Source: Lophius americanus (lineage: Eukaryota; Chordata; Actinopteri; Lophiiformes; Lophiidae). Taken from it: a stretch of DNA of 64,000 nucleotides. Made by a program: the position numbers and the translations under genes. A model generated the notes under the pieces. It was given only the letters and a program-made list of their open reading frames with translations. It had not been told where the DNA came from and did not search any database. Shown piece by piece: positions 42,984-53,999 of the stretch (positions are counted from its first letter, which is position 1; each line of letters begins with the position of its first letter). The stretch lies in contig JBBDHG010000051.1 in NCBI GenBank assembly GCA_037951165.1, positions 4,073,001 through 4,137,000 of the forward strand, in the 5' to 3' direction.

Positions 42984-43025
42984 TTTAAATTAAGAGACAT
43001 TTGTGTAAATGTCTCTTAATTTAAA
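42984..43025. repeat. Perfect 19-bp inverted repeat, 4-nt loop
   Basis: TTTAAATTAAGAGACATTT (42984-43002) and AAATGTCTCTTAATTTAAA (43007-43025) are exact reverse complements with loop GTGT. It lies in the ligase intron next to the SINE. Confidence 0.95.
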
Positions 43026-46000
43026 TGAAAAAGGCTATTTTTCATCTGTAGTTCCTGGACCAAAGAAGAAGAAAAAACAGGGCTTCTCTCAGTTCTAAGT
43101 CAGCTACATCATCTGGAGTAACATTCAACTGAGAAATGTCTCTTGTCATAAGGTAGTCTACTACTTGAGGAGAAAGGCGTGCTGGAGGTTCACCACCCTG
43201 GACAATGATGGTAGACATCATCTGTCCAATAGTGCAGTATACTCCATTCTGCACATGGGAGATGTTCATTCTTGGAATGAACCCTTTTGGAGACTCTAGG
43301 AGGAATACATGTAATATACACATTACACAATACAAATTATACATAATAACCTATGACGGAAATGTTTGGAAACTACGAATCATACAATATGCTGACTTAC
43401 AAGGCCTAACGTGTCCCAAATCTGAGAGGGCAATATGAACATCAGTAACACTTTACTATAGGGAACACTTAAGTAAATACTAAAACATTTATTTGAATTG
43501 TATAAGGTTAGAATACTAATAGTTATTTGCAATCACATTAGCTGCGTACACACTATAAGTTCACAATGTGCTCCTTATACTAAAATGTTTTCAAAGTCAA
43601 GACCTAATCTCTAAAAAAGGCATAACTATATACTTATGTATGCTACCCAAATTTTATAGGGCAATTTAAAATCACTTCATAGTAGTACATTTTACATGCA
43701 GTAGATAGAATTGATGCCAACATCACAACCTTGAAAAGCTCCACTGTCTCTATAGATAACTTTTACAAGTAGATAGAATAATTCTCGCCTGGGCCCTCCG
43801 AGATCTTCTGCATCTTCATCGGTGTCTTCACCACTGGCAAATGTTAAATACAGCATATCTCTGCTGTCAGTGCATCTACGTCTACAAAACTGTCGGCAGT
43901 TTTCCACACGTTCCCTCGGCTGATTTACATCCGTCTGAATGCTGACGTTACAACCCTTTCACTGTGAGCTTCTACAATTACTGTAACTTCTTCACTCAAA
44001 GTTTTTGCAAACCTTCAAAACAAGGGAACATGACTATTAACAAAAGACATTAAAGCCAAACTGACCTTGTATTACCTTGAGCGGTCCAACAGTACAAATT
44101 ACATAAGAGCTGTTCAAGAATACCTTGAATTCTGTGAAGAGGACTGCACAGGCTCTTCTAAAAGACTTTGTCTAATGGCCTCCTCTTTGGCTTTGTCTTC
44201 TTCAAAATCAATTGGACTAGAAATTAGACACATGACAGGATAGAATAAGATGCATTCTGTAAGCACAAATGTATCTGTGAAAACCTTAAAACATACATGA
44301 AATCTGCAAAGTGAATAGCAGCCTCATTTGGCCCCTGCTTTCCTTGTAATTCAATCCCATCGCCAGATGAAGCACTGGCACACTCTTGTCTCTCACATTG
44401 TCCCTCTGGGTTGTAGGCGGTGCATCTGTCTGACTCACTATATGAACAAAATCTGTTTGGAAATAACTTAAACAATGCAGTAAGTCACAAATGATTGGCT
44501 AAAAAAATAAAGTCAGATTTATATAGACTTCAGAAATAAGCGAGTAACCTCAGGAGGATTTTATTTATAGTGCTTTTCACAAGAATGAGGGGCACTAAGA
44601 TTTTTCTCACCTGTCCTTCGTTGTACAGCTAGGCTTTCAAAATCATTGTCATCAGATAGTTCTACACACTTAGTCTGCAAAAAAAGAAAGTTGAGAACTC
44701 CTATTTTAAAACAAGCAACTTCACTAGTAAGTAAAAAATGTGCAGTATGACAAAAAGGCCTGGCCAATATGCTTGTAATTAATATCATGATAATCACAAG
44801 GATTTTTCTTGAAATCAACTTATCTAATGATATTGTTCATGTATGCAAAATCACATTTAATAATCAAATTAATGGTCACCTCACTGTATCGAATGCTTAG
44901 GTGTTATGTCAAACAAAACCGAGATATTCAAATAATACATCATTGTTTGGGTTTTTGAATTCAAATTTGCTTGTCATTAATTTAGGTCGCAGAAATGTGT
45001 TTCACAATATTAAAATAACCAACATCACAACATGATTCCACGGAAAGACTATAAAAGATGATATTGCATTATCACCACACCCTTAGGAGCATGCAACATC
45101 TGGTTAGTATAAAGGAAGAAGACTATGGTGGAAAAAGTTGTGGGGGTTTATTCAGTGATTGGGTCCAGGTGTGCTAATCAATGGATCACCAGGTTATAGA
45201 TGTATTCTGTCTTGGGTGCACCAGTTGGATCATCAGGTGGATCGTAGGTACAAGAGTTGCTGCCCATGGCCCATGCAAATTTAGGGGCTCAGAAGCTGTA
45301 GACTACTGTGGGCTGAAAGCCAAGCCGAAAAACTGGGCATTCTTGATCGTGTATGATTATCATTTGCTTTGAGTTTAATAAACGGACAGCAACCCATTTA
45401 CATTAAAACCCTTTTCACTCCGAGTTGCACTCTACCATACAAACTCATGCAAGAACATGCTCACCTGTGCTGGAACTTGCATGGCTGCCATGATGTACAG
45501 AAAAGTACTGGAACAGACAGAAGCAACTTCTTTACCAATCCAGGGGATGTTTGAGGAGACGTTTGGCTCAATCAGTTTTTTACATCCCTTAATGGTGCTC
45601 AAATACTGAAATGGGAATGACTGGTGCCATGATAATCCAAATGCTCCTCTGAATATGGTCGTTATTTCAGCTCTCATTTGGTCTTCAGACCAACCCGTGG
45701 AAAATTAGATTTTACCAACAAGGCCAGCATTAGTTAACCTGGTCTGAGTGTCTCCTGTGGGTATAGCAAAGACCAATGCCTCTGACGAATAAAGCACACA
45801 TATGACTTCCTTTGTGTGTGTTTTCATATTTCCTTGGATCAGGTATCCTGATCATGCTCCGTTACGTCGAGCAATGGATGGCAGAGGAGCCTATTGAAAA
45901 CAAGTAGAGGTTTTGGTAAAAAGAGCAGAACATTGATTAACAGTCAAGGTTTGAAGAACTGCATAAAGACCTAAACGTTGTGGAGGCACTCATGTAATTT

Positions 46001-46845
46001 TGCCACGCAAGGAATGTAATCGTCATACACCAACCAAGTTAAAAAATATCACATAACAATTTACATAGGCCTTCTATAACCAATGTTTGACTTCAATATT
46101 AAGCAGAAACAGTTCTATCAGTGGTTTGTATTAATTCATTTTAAACTTGCTTAAATATTCCAACACAATCCCCACTTACACTTGACTAACATGTAATAAT
46201 GGTTAAGTAACATTTCTGGCAGACAACATGATGCCTATGAAGTCAGATTTAAGTCCTGAAGTCAGGTTAAAAGAAAACCTCATTACTCCACCCATTTGGC
46301 CAGTGGGGAGGGCTTCGGGGTTAACGGTTAACATGAGAAAACTGCTAATGATTCTCATTCTGGCAGAGACCGGACGGGAAGAGTTTAGCAGATGAGCGAC
46401 ACCTAATCAGAGACAGAGTAGTCTGCCTCTTGTCCGTCTATTCAAGGTGGTAAAGAGACAGACAGGAGATCCCATTTCTCTGTTCAGCATATAACCTTAG
46501 CCCTCCCCACTAGCCACATAATAATAATAATAATACATTTAATTTATAATGCACTTGGGATGTTAGTTATCAGATGTCGGACCTTTTCACAATTACGTGA
46601 ACCAATCCACCTATAAATGAAAGTGAATCCACGTGTCTGGTGATAGAATGGATGGCTTTCCTTCTTTGAGCTACCTCTGTCAGTTATCCGAAAGTGACAT
46701 AATCCTTATTAAGCTACATCACAACTTCACTTACCAATATCAGTGATGTAAGGTTTACATTGCTGGTGGCAAAGCTGGAAGTGCCTCTGGCACTAGGCAC
46801 CACTGATGTGGAGAACTGAAACAAGAGCCCACATTGTAAATGTCA

Positions 46846-47676
46846 GAGAGAGGCCTTTTTAGCTTGAGTGTTGCCCTGGACAAACCCCCATCCAGTTGTA
46901 CAATACAATTGCAATACATAAATATTTATTTGCATACTTATTATTACTGATTTGCTTGCAATATCTGACTACTTAATAGCTTTAACTTCAAAATAGCTCA
47001 GAAAAAGGGTTCTGTTTGTTTGAAATTGTTAATACTGGCTTACTTCCTTGTAAAGATACTGAAAAATAAGAGACCAACCATTAACATGCATGTGTATGCA
47101 ATATAGCTTATTACTGTTTTAATGTATTACTAGTACGTTATCATATTTAAAAATTCTTCAGGCTGTGCATAAATATTAACAGCATATAGGGCAACTTCTA
47201 TTAATGACTTTGTCACCCTTGCCACCCAAGTAACAAATTCCAAGAACTGCCCCTCAATACCTTGTCAATACAATTACAGAAAGTCTTTATGGAGTCTGCT
47301 TTTATCCAATCAGTAATGGCAATTAGGGTTGTTATCATTTACTGGAGGCTACATTGATGAAACTGTGTGGAGTAATATCCAATATCAGTTGTTAGTTGGA
47401 CAGAAAACAGAATATTGTCGCCCTATGGGTCATAGCACAATCACCAAATTGCAGTGAATTGCATGGCTGTACAAATTAAGTGCGCTTGATAACCGCCATC
47501 CTATTTAAAGTATCATGTTAGATTGGCCGAACCCAACTTTTGCTATCCCTTACGTGATCAAGCCCGACTTTTCTGTTGGTGTCTGTGCCTGTGCCTGTGC
47601 CTGTGCCGCAGCCTCCAGGGAAAATACTGCAATGTCCCCCATAGCCCATAGCTAAACCCGCCACTGTTGTCAGATA
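46846..47676. repeat. Extra sequence in the right terminal repeat intron
   Basis: The leader intron is 249 bp in the left terminus (38583-38831) and 1073 bp in the right (46816-47888). The excess starts where GCCGCT is followed by TATTTACAATGTGG on the left. It is AT-rich and includes a (CTGTGC)n-like run near 47585. Insertion on the right is more likely than deletion on the left, but the type of insert is unknown. Confidence 0.55.
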
Positions 47677-48311
47677 CAGCGGCAAAGCCCCTGATATCGT
47701 TACTTGACTTAATGTGAGCTTGTCATCTAGGAAAGTAAGCCACATAATTACAGCAACGCCTTACAGTGGATAAAAAAAACATTGGCTAGCATCCGAGTCG
47801 CACAGACAAACGGTAGCTAGCTCTGTAGGTTATCTAACAAAAACTCTCTCCCTCCAGAATTCATTAAGAAATTGAGATAAAAACTTACCGTTAGTGGTGT
47901 GGATGATACTTTGGATACACTTTGGAGTGCAGCCCTCACACCTGCCACAACTGTCCGTTCAATGTCTTCTAATCGGAGAGAACCGGCCATGTTTGAAATT
48001 GTCCTTTCATCTACAGATCCATCGACAGCGGTGTGGGTGGTTGGCACTGTGCTCTGACTCCACAGCCAGGTCCAAACCAAAGATGGGGCTGCACCTAGAG
48101 ACGGAGGTGTACTAGGTCAAATACCGCCCATTTGGTGCTGAAATTAGTGCTATTTGCATAAGGAGCATGGTCGATTAGCATAGATTTTAAACATTTAGAA
48201 TTCACATTTAGATGTAGCATTTAGATTTAGATTAAACATTTAAATTTAGATTAAACATTTAAATTTAAATGACACTGAGACTTAACATTTAGATTTGACA
48301 TCTAAATTTCC

Positions 48312-49489
48312 CATTTAATAAATATGACAAAATCACTCGAAATCTGGTTAAAGTGCACTTTAAAAAATGAACACCACTTTTTAAAACGTTGTTTAGAGCT
48401 AAATGTGGTGAGATGTTGCTATTAATTTCGGCATTTGATATTTTACAAAGCCCCATATTGCAATGTCCTCTAATAATTTTCACTCATTTCAAGATTTTTT
48501 TTTAAAATTTCACACCCATTGATAAAAAAGCAAATCTAAAGTAAGTAAGTAAAAAGTAAGTGTACTGTCATCAAAATTGGCATGCATACGTCGCACATAA
48601 AAATAAGTGTTGCCTTTTCTCCCTCGGAAAAAATAAAGAACCTCATCCTTTGTATTTTACGCTAAACTCTCATCATAATTTCACTTGCAGAACCATTTCG
48701 AGTTTACCCATGTCACTCGTGTGAGTAGGATGAACGATGCCAACATATTTTTAAACCATATCATCAACTGATCATCAACCGTGTCCCATGCAAATATCTC
48801 ACCTAAGTTGAAAGTATTTAACTCAAGCAAATAATGCAAATAATGCAAAATATTAATTACTCGTGTCATTCATATCACCTTATATAAATTTGCACTTGCA
48901 GCTTTGCATCAACTTTCATAATAATAATAACCTTATTGGTATAGCACCTTTCAAAACACCATTACAAAGTGCTTTACAATAAAACAAATTAAAAACATAC
49001 AGCCATGAAACGAAGCTTAAACTAAAGAGAATAAAAGCAAAGGATTTGAAATTTAAACATTTTTTTTGTGTGTTCCCTCAGAACATAATACATTTGTGTC
49101 ACATTCAAGGTGAATAAGCATTACAATTAAACTGATGAGGACGCAACATGAACATAACTTTATGGAGCTCATCTTTAAAAAAAATGTGATTTCTGATGGT
49201 AAATTAAGGCGTGCTGATTCAAGAGCAACCCCATTGTGCTGAAAGCACATTTGAGGATGGAAGCATTAGTGGATCCGTTCGCTGTGAAGATTGATTACAG
49301 TCAGCCTAATGTTACTCTGAGTGTAGCAAAAGAAATAGTGCCAATTAATTCATGTTCAAACAATATTAAATCAACGGAAATATAAAATGATCTCACTTCA
49401 TCAGAGGTGTTAATTTGATTTAAACTGTGTTTGAACAGCCTGACAGCTTTTTGATGGCCACATTAAAAGCGACATTATCACAAGTTGAG

Positions 49490-49523
<34 letters not shown>

Positions 49524-49989
49524 GTCAGACAGTAATTAATTGTTCTTTTTTTGGTGCTCTAACGTCATTCCACATGGGAGCGACCTGTATCCCAGTGGAC
49601 CCGCAGTGATGGGAGATGACTCAATTATTAATGCCCTTTGATTCCTTTGCTGGTCATTAATTTCAATCTCTCATATAATGTACTGTATTTGCTCAGGTTA
49701 GTGTAGCTTTTACTGAATATACAGTTCTCCCTTTCTTTGTTTCTAACATTACGGCATACACATATTTAGCCATCAACTATTTTCACCGTATAAGCTAATG
49801 CTTTTGTCATCTTCTTTAATACAGTTAGCATCAAGTCAGAGGTTCCATATATAAATTGTGTATATCTGATGAGGCAAAGACACAATTAATGCTCAGCAAA
49901 CATGTAATGCTGTGTTAAACACTGCTGCTGTAGTTCAGGAGTTGACATAATTATTGGTGTCGGTTTTCTTCCTCAGGCTTTCTTGTCTC
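48312..49989. other. Gene-free DNA with possible conserved noncoding stretch
   Basis: 48920-49010 has a short dispersed-repeat head (ATAACCTTATTGGTATAGCACC). 49380-49680 is rich in homeobox-like ATTA/TTAATT words around a (CA)n tract and could be regulatory. No exon is visible. Confidence 0.4.
49492..49522. repeat. (CA)n microsatellite, about 15 units
   Basis: An uninterrupted dinucleotide run. Confidence 0.95.
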
Positions 49990-50255
49990 ATGGGTAGAGA
50001 AATGCACTACGGTCTCCTACATGTCACACGCTGAATGTAGAACAAAGTGGAAAACTTGTAGTTCAATTGATTGTTTTAAACTGAAGAAGAACTTTGTACA
50101 TAGATGGTGCAATTTCCTTGAATAAAAAATGTTTTCTCCCATCCCCCTAAGCTTGTAATTTAATATTGTGAGCCCACATTCTGTGAGCAAAAGAGGTTTA
50201 AGGTATAAGACAGCATCGTCTGCATATAGGGTCACATCTTAGATATGCTTTGAGC
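49990..50255 (-). pseudogene. Possible L1-like reverse transcriptase scrap
   Basis: The minus strand reads VTLYADDAVLYLKPLLL, close to the L1-type palm motif SLYADDxLLYL, then loses similarity after about 35 residues. No other RT block was found next to it, so the assignment rests on a single motif. Confidence 0.45.
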
Positions 50256-51082
50256 AGAACTCTATTAACAATGCCAAAAACAATCATGGCCATCTATATT
50301 ATTTGGTGCTATTTGGTTATTTGGGCTATTGCCTTTGAGTGTAAGGATATCACAGATGTTATGTATCCCCTCCAGCCTCGCTGTCACAAAATAATATGCA
50401 AATTGTAACACCTCCTTCCTACCTTCTTGCCAATTGATGAAGAAAAATCTTGTCCTCTGATCAATTGTGAAAAAGGAATTAACTCGAGCCGTCTCAGTTG
50501 TCTTTCTGAGATATATGACTTCATTACAGATGGATCTGTTAAAACAGAGAAGATCCCGGCACGCTCAGGTGTGAGCCTCATCCCAGAATCCTGCCGTTCA
50601 GATACCTCAAGACCATTACATGCATAAAATGTAGGGGCTAATCTACTAGGTCAGGCTATATTTGGTCCTGCAGGAAGAACATAGTGCTCATCATTCACAA
50701 AACATGACATAAAATAACATGATGCCTTGATTCCATTGGCAATGTTGTGATTGCGTTCCGATGCATCTCGGCTCCACCACGGTATGGTGCGTCAAAAATA
50801 GACCAGGCATGCATTTGTGGCGGAGCAGAACATCGAGTTGTAATTTTTCCCAGTGGAATCACAGACTTTGCTGTAGTTTGTAGTGACTGGTACCACCGAC
50901 CACCGAAACGCTACCCGACGTTCCCATTGGAATCAAGCTAGAACAGCACATACTCCCCCCCACTTTGCGTGCATTGCACTTATATATATGTAATAGATGC
51001 ATTGTATGTAAGAATTAAGCTTTCAGAGTTTCTCCAACATTTATTTGCTCTTTTGCAGTAAAACAATATACATCAAACCTCC
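50256..51082. other. Gene-free DNA
   Basis: No recognised exon or element. 50745-50945 has more CpG dinucleotides than its surroundings and an open frame (50747-50941) without family features. Confidence 0.4.
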
Positions 51083-51365
51083 TGGTTATATTTATATAGC
51101 GCCAATTCACAACAACAGTTGTCTCAAGGTGCTTTCCAGAAAGAGCAGGTCTAGACCAGACTCTTTATATATTTATCTACAGGACCCAACAAATTCCTCC
51201 TTGAGCAAGCACTTGACGACAATGGTGAGAAAAAACTGCCCTTTAACGGGCAGACACCTCGAGCAGATCCAAGACTCAGGGTGGACAGCCTACTGCCATG
51301 ACCAGTCGGGTTTGAAAAAAAAGAGAGTGAGAGTGAGAAAGAGAGAGACACAGGTGAGGAGAGAA
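51083..51365 (+). repeat. Dispersed repeat family A, copy 2
   Basis: It starts ATATTTATATAGCGCCAATT and parallels 2626-2885 throughout, including GAGCAGGTCTAGACCAGACT, ACAGGACCCAACAAATTCCT and CTACTGCCATGACCAGTCGG, ending in a (GA)n-rich tail. By eye the two copies are about 85 percent identical. Confidence 0.7.
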
Positions 51366-51484
51366 TAAGTGCATTTTCAAGTATGTTGAATAAAGAATGA
51401 CAAGTTGGAATGAAGGAGTTCCAGTTAAACTGTGAACTGACCGTGTAAATGGAGCTATAGAAATCAGTTTTAGGCATTTTTTTG

Positions 51485-51757
51485 TGGCTAGCACTGCTGA
51501 CTCACAGCCAGAGGGTTCTGGTTTCAAATCCAACTGGTACCTGTCTGTGTGGATTTTGCATGTGCTTCTTTGAAATCCCTCCCCCCAAATTCACAAAACA
51601 TACAGTATTGGTGAAACACCCATGAATGTCAGAGTAAAACTTTCTCTGTGTAAGCCCTATGATGAAATGACGACCGGTCCAGTGCTAGTCGAGGTTGGCT
51701 CCAGTCTACTAGCAATCCTTCGCAGGTTAAGTGGTTTCAGAAAATGGAAGAATGGAT
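51485..51757 (+). repeat. Degraded tRNA-derived SINE
   Basis: GTGGCTAGCACTGCTGACTC, GGTTTCAAATCC (B-box-like) and GTGGATTTTGCATGTGCTTC correspond to the SINE at 55551-55905. The 3' part (GATGAAATGACGACCGGTCC and GGTTAAGTGGTTTCAGAAAA) continues the match to a tail near 51757. It is more diverged than the other copies. Confidence 0.65.
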
Positions 51758-52444
51758 GATTCCAACAAAGCTACTCCCACAGTGTCACTATGTTTACCCC
51801 TTACAGATTTTCTACATTTTAAATTTCTTACGATTATTCAATTTATTATGGGGAAAATATTTTGGAAGCCTTCACCAGAAATTAATAGGTTTTTTAGAAA
51901 ATGTTTTTCATCTCCTCAACCACATAATCACTGCCTCTTGAGTCTGCACTTTTGCTCCTAATGTCTGATTTGTTGAAATCACAACAGATTGGTTGATTAT
52001 AATGGTCCTGGAAAACACTATGGGCTGTAATTGAATGAACATGTCATGTGCTGCTCAGCTCCGTTTGCTTGGCTCGATCACAATATACATGTAAACCGAA
52101 TCCATCGACCCCCAAATAAAAGGATGAATGCATTTTTTCTTTTCCCCTTTTTTAAATTTTTTGTACAAAAATAAACAATATATTTTTGATAAAAGAAGTC
52201 AAACCAGCAGTACTTAACTCAGGACATGAAAACAATACATTTCAGCAAAGTTACTAATAAAACAGAGCTCATAAGGAACAGATGATCTGACAAAGAAAGA
52301 ACACAGGACTATTTAATGTAGCTGATCAAACCAAATGATCACAAAAAGAAAACTTAACACACTTAGTTTGATAAATAACATAATCATTTTACTAGTTTAA
52401 TCCAAAATGTAAACACCAAATGGAAACATAATTAAATGCACAAA
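51758..52444. other. Gene-free DNA
   Basis: AT-rich, with two open frames (51731-51961 and 51744-51941) lacking family features. Nothing else is recognised. Confidence 0.45.
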
Positions 52445-52544
52445 AGTAACTTAACTTTAATGAAAGAAAACAGAGAGTGAATTAAGGATGAATGAATTTA
52501 TTAGAGCAGATGATTTGTAATAATTTGTCTAGATTGTGACCGAA

Positions 52545-53361
52545 TGGAGAACTGTTCGTGGAAGCAGTCTCTCCTGGACATCTGCCCATTTGTGCTTTTG
52601 AATCTTCAGCCAGGAATGCTCCAACAGGATTTATTCCGGGTTGCAGGTCCTCGGCCTATCAGGTGTTCCATGATGGCCCACGTAACGCCTCCATCCGCGG
52701 GAGTCAATCAAACTAAAGCGTCCGAACAGTCTAATTTACACTGCGGAGTCAGCCACATACCTTAACATTACCTGGGGAGCGGAGCAATAGCGGGTTTGGT
52801 CGTAACTCCCATCTATTGCATGATATTTGCGGTTGAGTAAATGATAACACTGTTGAATTGCTTCATGTTGAGGTGTAGTAATATGGCGACAGTCAGGGTT
52901 ACATGTGTTACAATCACGATCAGATCTATCTCTGCACATGACCCATGATGCTCAAATCCACATACAGCATGTTTAATGTTGTATGTTCAGGTTGCTTTTC
53001 AAGGACACCTCTGTTCAATGATCAAGGTCAATGGAAAAATCATTGAGGTCCACTGGCTGCCAGTAATGTATCCATGGTTAAAGAATTAACAAAAATCTAG
53101 TGTAGACTGCATATGGTCAGTCCAATGGTTGGTCTTAGCTCTGTGGGTAGAGCAGTTGTACATCAACCAGGAGACAAGGGTTCTAGCCGAACACCTCCAC
53201 ACAACAAGCCAAGGGTCCTTTAGCAAGACCCTGAAACCTCAGCTCCCCAGTCGCTTCACAGGGGCTGCCCACTGCTCCTTCAGGGATGGATTAAATGCAG
53301 AGATAAATTTCACGATGTTGTACTCATGATGTTGGTACTCATGATGTTGATGTAACGTGAC
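52545..53361 (+). mobile_element. 817-bp retroposon-like unit, copy 1, with 26-bp TSD
   Basis: The unit starts TGGAGAACTGTTCGTGGAAG and ends with a SINE (from about 53120) and TGTAACGTGAC. The 26 bp at 52519-52544 (AATAATTTGTCT...GACCGAA) are repeated exactly at 53362-53387, the sign of a target-site duplication. It is about 98 percent identical to 54000-54813. A 67-codon minus-strand frame (52939-52736) is open in both copies but resembles nothing I know. Confidence 0.75.
53120..53345 (+). repeat. tRNA-derived SINE at the end of unit copy 1
   Basis: TTGGTCTTAGCTCTGTGGGT with AGAGCAGTTG resembles an A box and AAGGGTTCTAGCC a B box. The body CCTTTAGCAAGACCCTGAAA and GGGGCTGCCCACTGCTCC is shared with the SINE at 36295-36552. 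Confidence 0.8.
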
Positions 53362-53800
53362 AATAATTTGTCTAGATTGTGACCGAAAGTAATCAGCCCT
53401 GAGCTGCAGCTGCTGGGGTCTAGATACTGGTGGTGGTGGCTGATGAATCTACTGAGGCTGATGAATGATAAGGTTGATGGATCTGCAAGGAGTAACAGAA
53501 GATGGGGAGGTGGAGGGAGGGGACCCAGCAACATTAGATAACTAGAGGAATTGACGGGGAATCATATTTAAAGACAGCAGCTGATGGTGATAGGCTAAGA
53601 AACCAGGCGTGACACAGTGATGGATGGACGAGGATACCTGAATCTGTGCATCTATATGGCTATAAAAAGATGTCCTAACTAAAAGTTGGTAGAGGATGGA
53701 GTTCCCAACTTCTCGCTGCAGCTGTGCCATCACATGTGAATACATTGTTCAAGCTTGTATGACTAAATTGCAACTCATAGATATAATATAACATCCACTG

Positions 53801-53999
53801 CACCTACTAGAAAACGTATGTATATTTCCCATTGTTACGACCCAGCTCGTTGGGGAAAAGGGAAGTAACATAAAACCAGATGGTAGAGGTGAAATAAAGT
53901 TGATTCTAATAAAATATAAGATCAAGAGTGGCAGGTGAATTACATAATCGCATGGCATAGCACTAATGCCTCACAGATTCAACGCTTCATTAATCCGCA
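53801..53999. other. Spacer between the two units
   Basis: Short gene-free spacer, with CATTGTTACGACCCAGCTCG near 53830. Nothing recognised. Confidence 0.4.

Larger units (their letters stand above)
40538..47990 (-). pseudogene. HECT-domain E3 ubiquitin ligase (G2E3-like), decayed
   Basis: Exons read on the minus strand are roughly 47990-47889 (MAGSLRLEDIERTVVAGVRA, leader), 46815-46735 (leader 2, STSVVPSARGTSSFATSNVN), 45754-45465, 44674-44611, 44452-44297, 44216-44124 (PIDFEEDKAKEEAIRQSLLE), 44012-43730, 43295-43079, 42474-42277, about 41857-41604 and 40887-40538. HECT landmarks are ISRGNVWKTADSF and DLGGPRRELFYLLVKVIYRD (N-lobe start), SPQVVDYLM, ATKDELEQAVECCDWRYQ, GHILPFATGSSKVLAIGF and HFPIAHTC. 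The Cys of HTC is the family's ubiquitin-accepting residue. Disablements: TAA directly after that Cys, a TAA in the 45.7-kb exon, a TAA plus frameshift in the 44.0-kb exon and a phase clash around the 44.4-kb exon. Similar HECT proteins are numerous in fish and often listed as G2/M-specific E3 ligase-like. Its role in a transposon would be inference only. Confidence 0.75.
38178..48311. mobile_element. About 10-kb element with long TIRs, integrase and HECT genes
   Basis: Sequence from 38178 rightward matches the minus strand from about 48311 leftward. The order is the same on both: short TAAATGTTAAATC-type repeats, ATGCTAATCAACC/ATGCTAATCGACC, GGTGCAGCCCCA, a leader exon, an intron, a second leader exon and a GTAAGTGAAGT donor. 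The left terminal region spans 38178-38901 and the right 46735-48311; the right is longer because of an insertion in its intron. Between them lie an rve-type integrase relic (plus) and a HECT ligase relic (minus), converging. The outermost bases and target duplication could not be fixed. The integrase type (WxxDGxHKLIR) recalls the eukaryotic IS3-like (IS3EU) group, but that assignment is from memory and uncertain. Autonomous in the past; dead now. Confidence 0.8.
52445..53800 (+). repeat. LTR-like dispersed repeat, copy 2, interrupted
   Basis: Homologous to 36105-37050, in the pieces 52445-52544 and 53362-53800. The 817-bp unit 52545-53361 interrupts it and is flanked by a 26-bp direct repeat, so the host repeat is older than the insertion. 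Confidence 0.45.

Noticed and set aside
47894..48115. A plus-strand open frame over the right leader exon
   Set aside because: It is antisense to the leader exon 47889-47990, which has splice sites and a homologous partner at 38487.
52736..52939. A duplicated small protein gene (67 codons, also at 54191-54394)
   Set aside because: Both copies are open, but they come from a recent duplication, so shared openness is not evidence of selection; no family resemblance.
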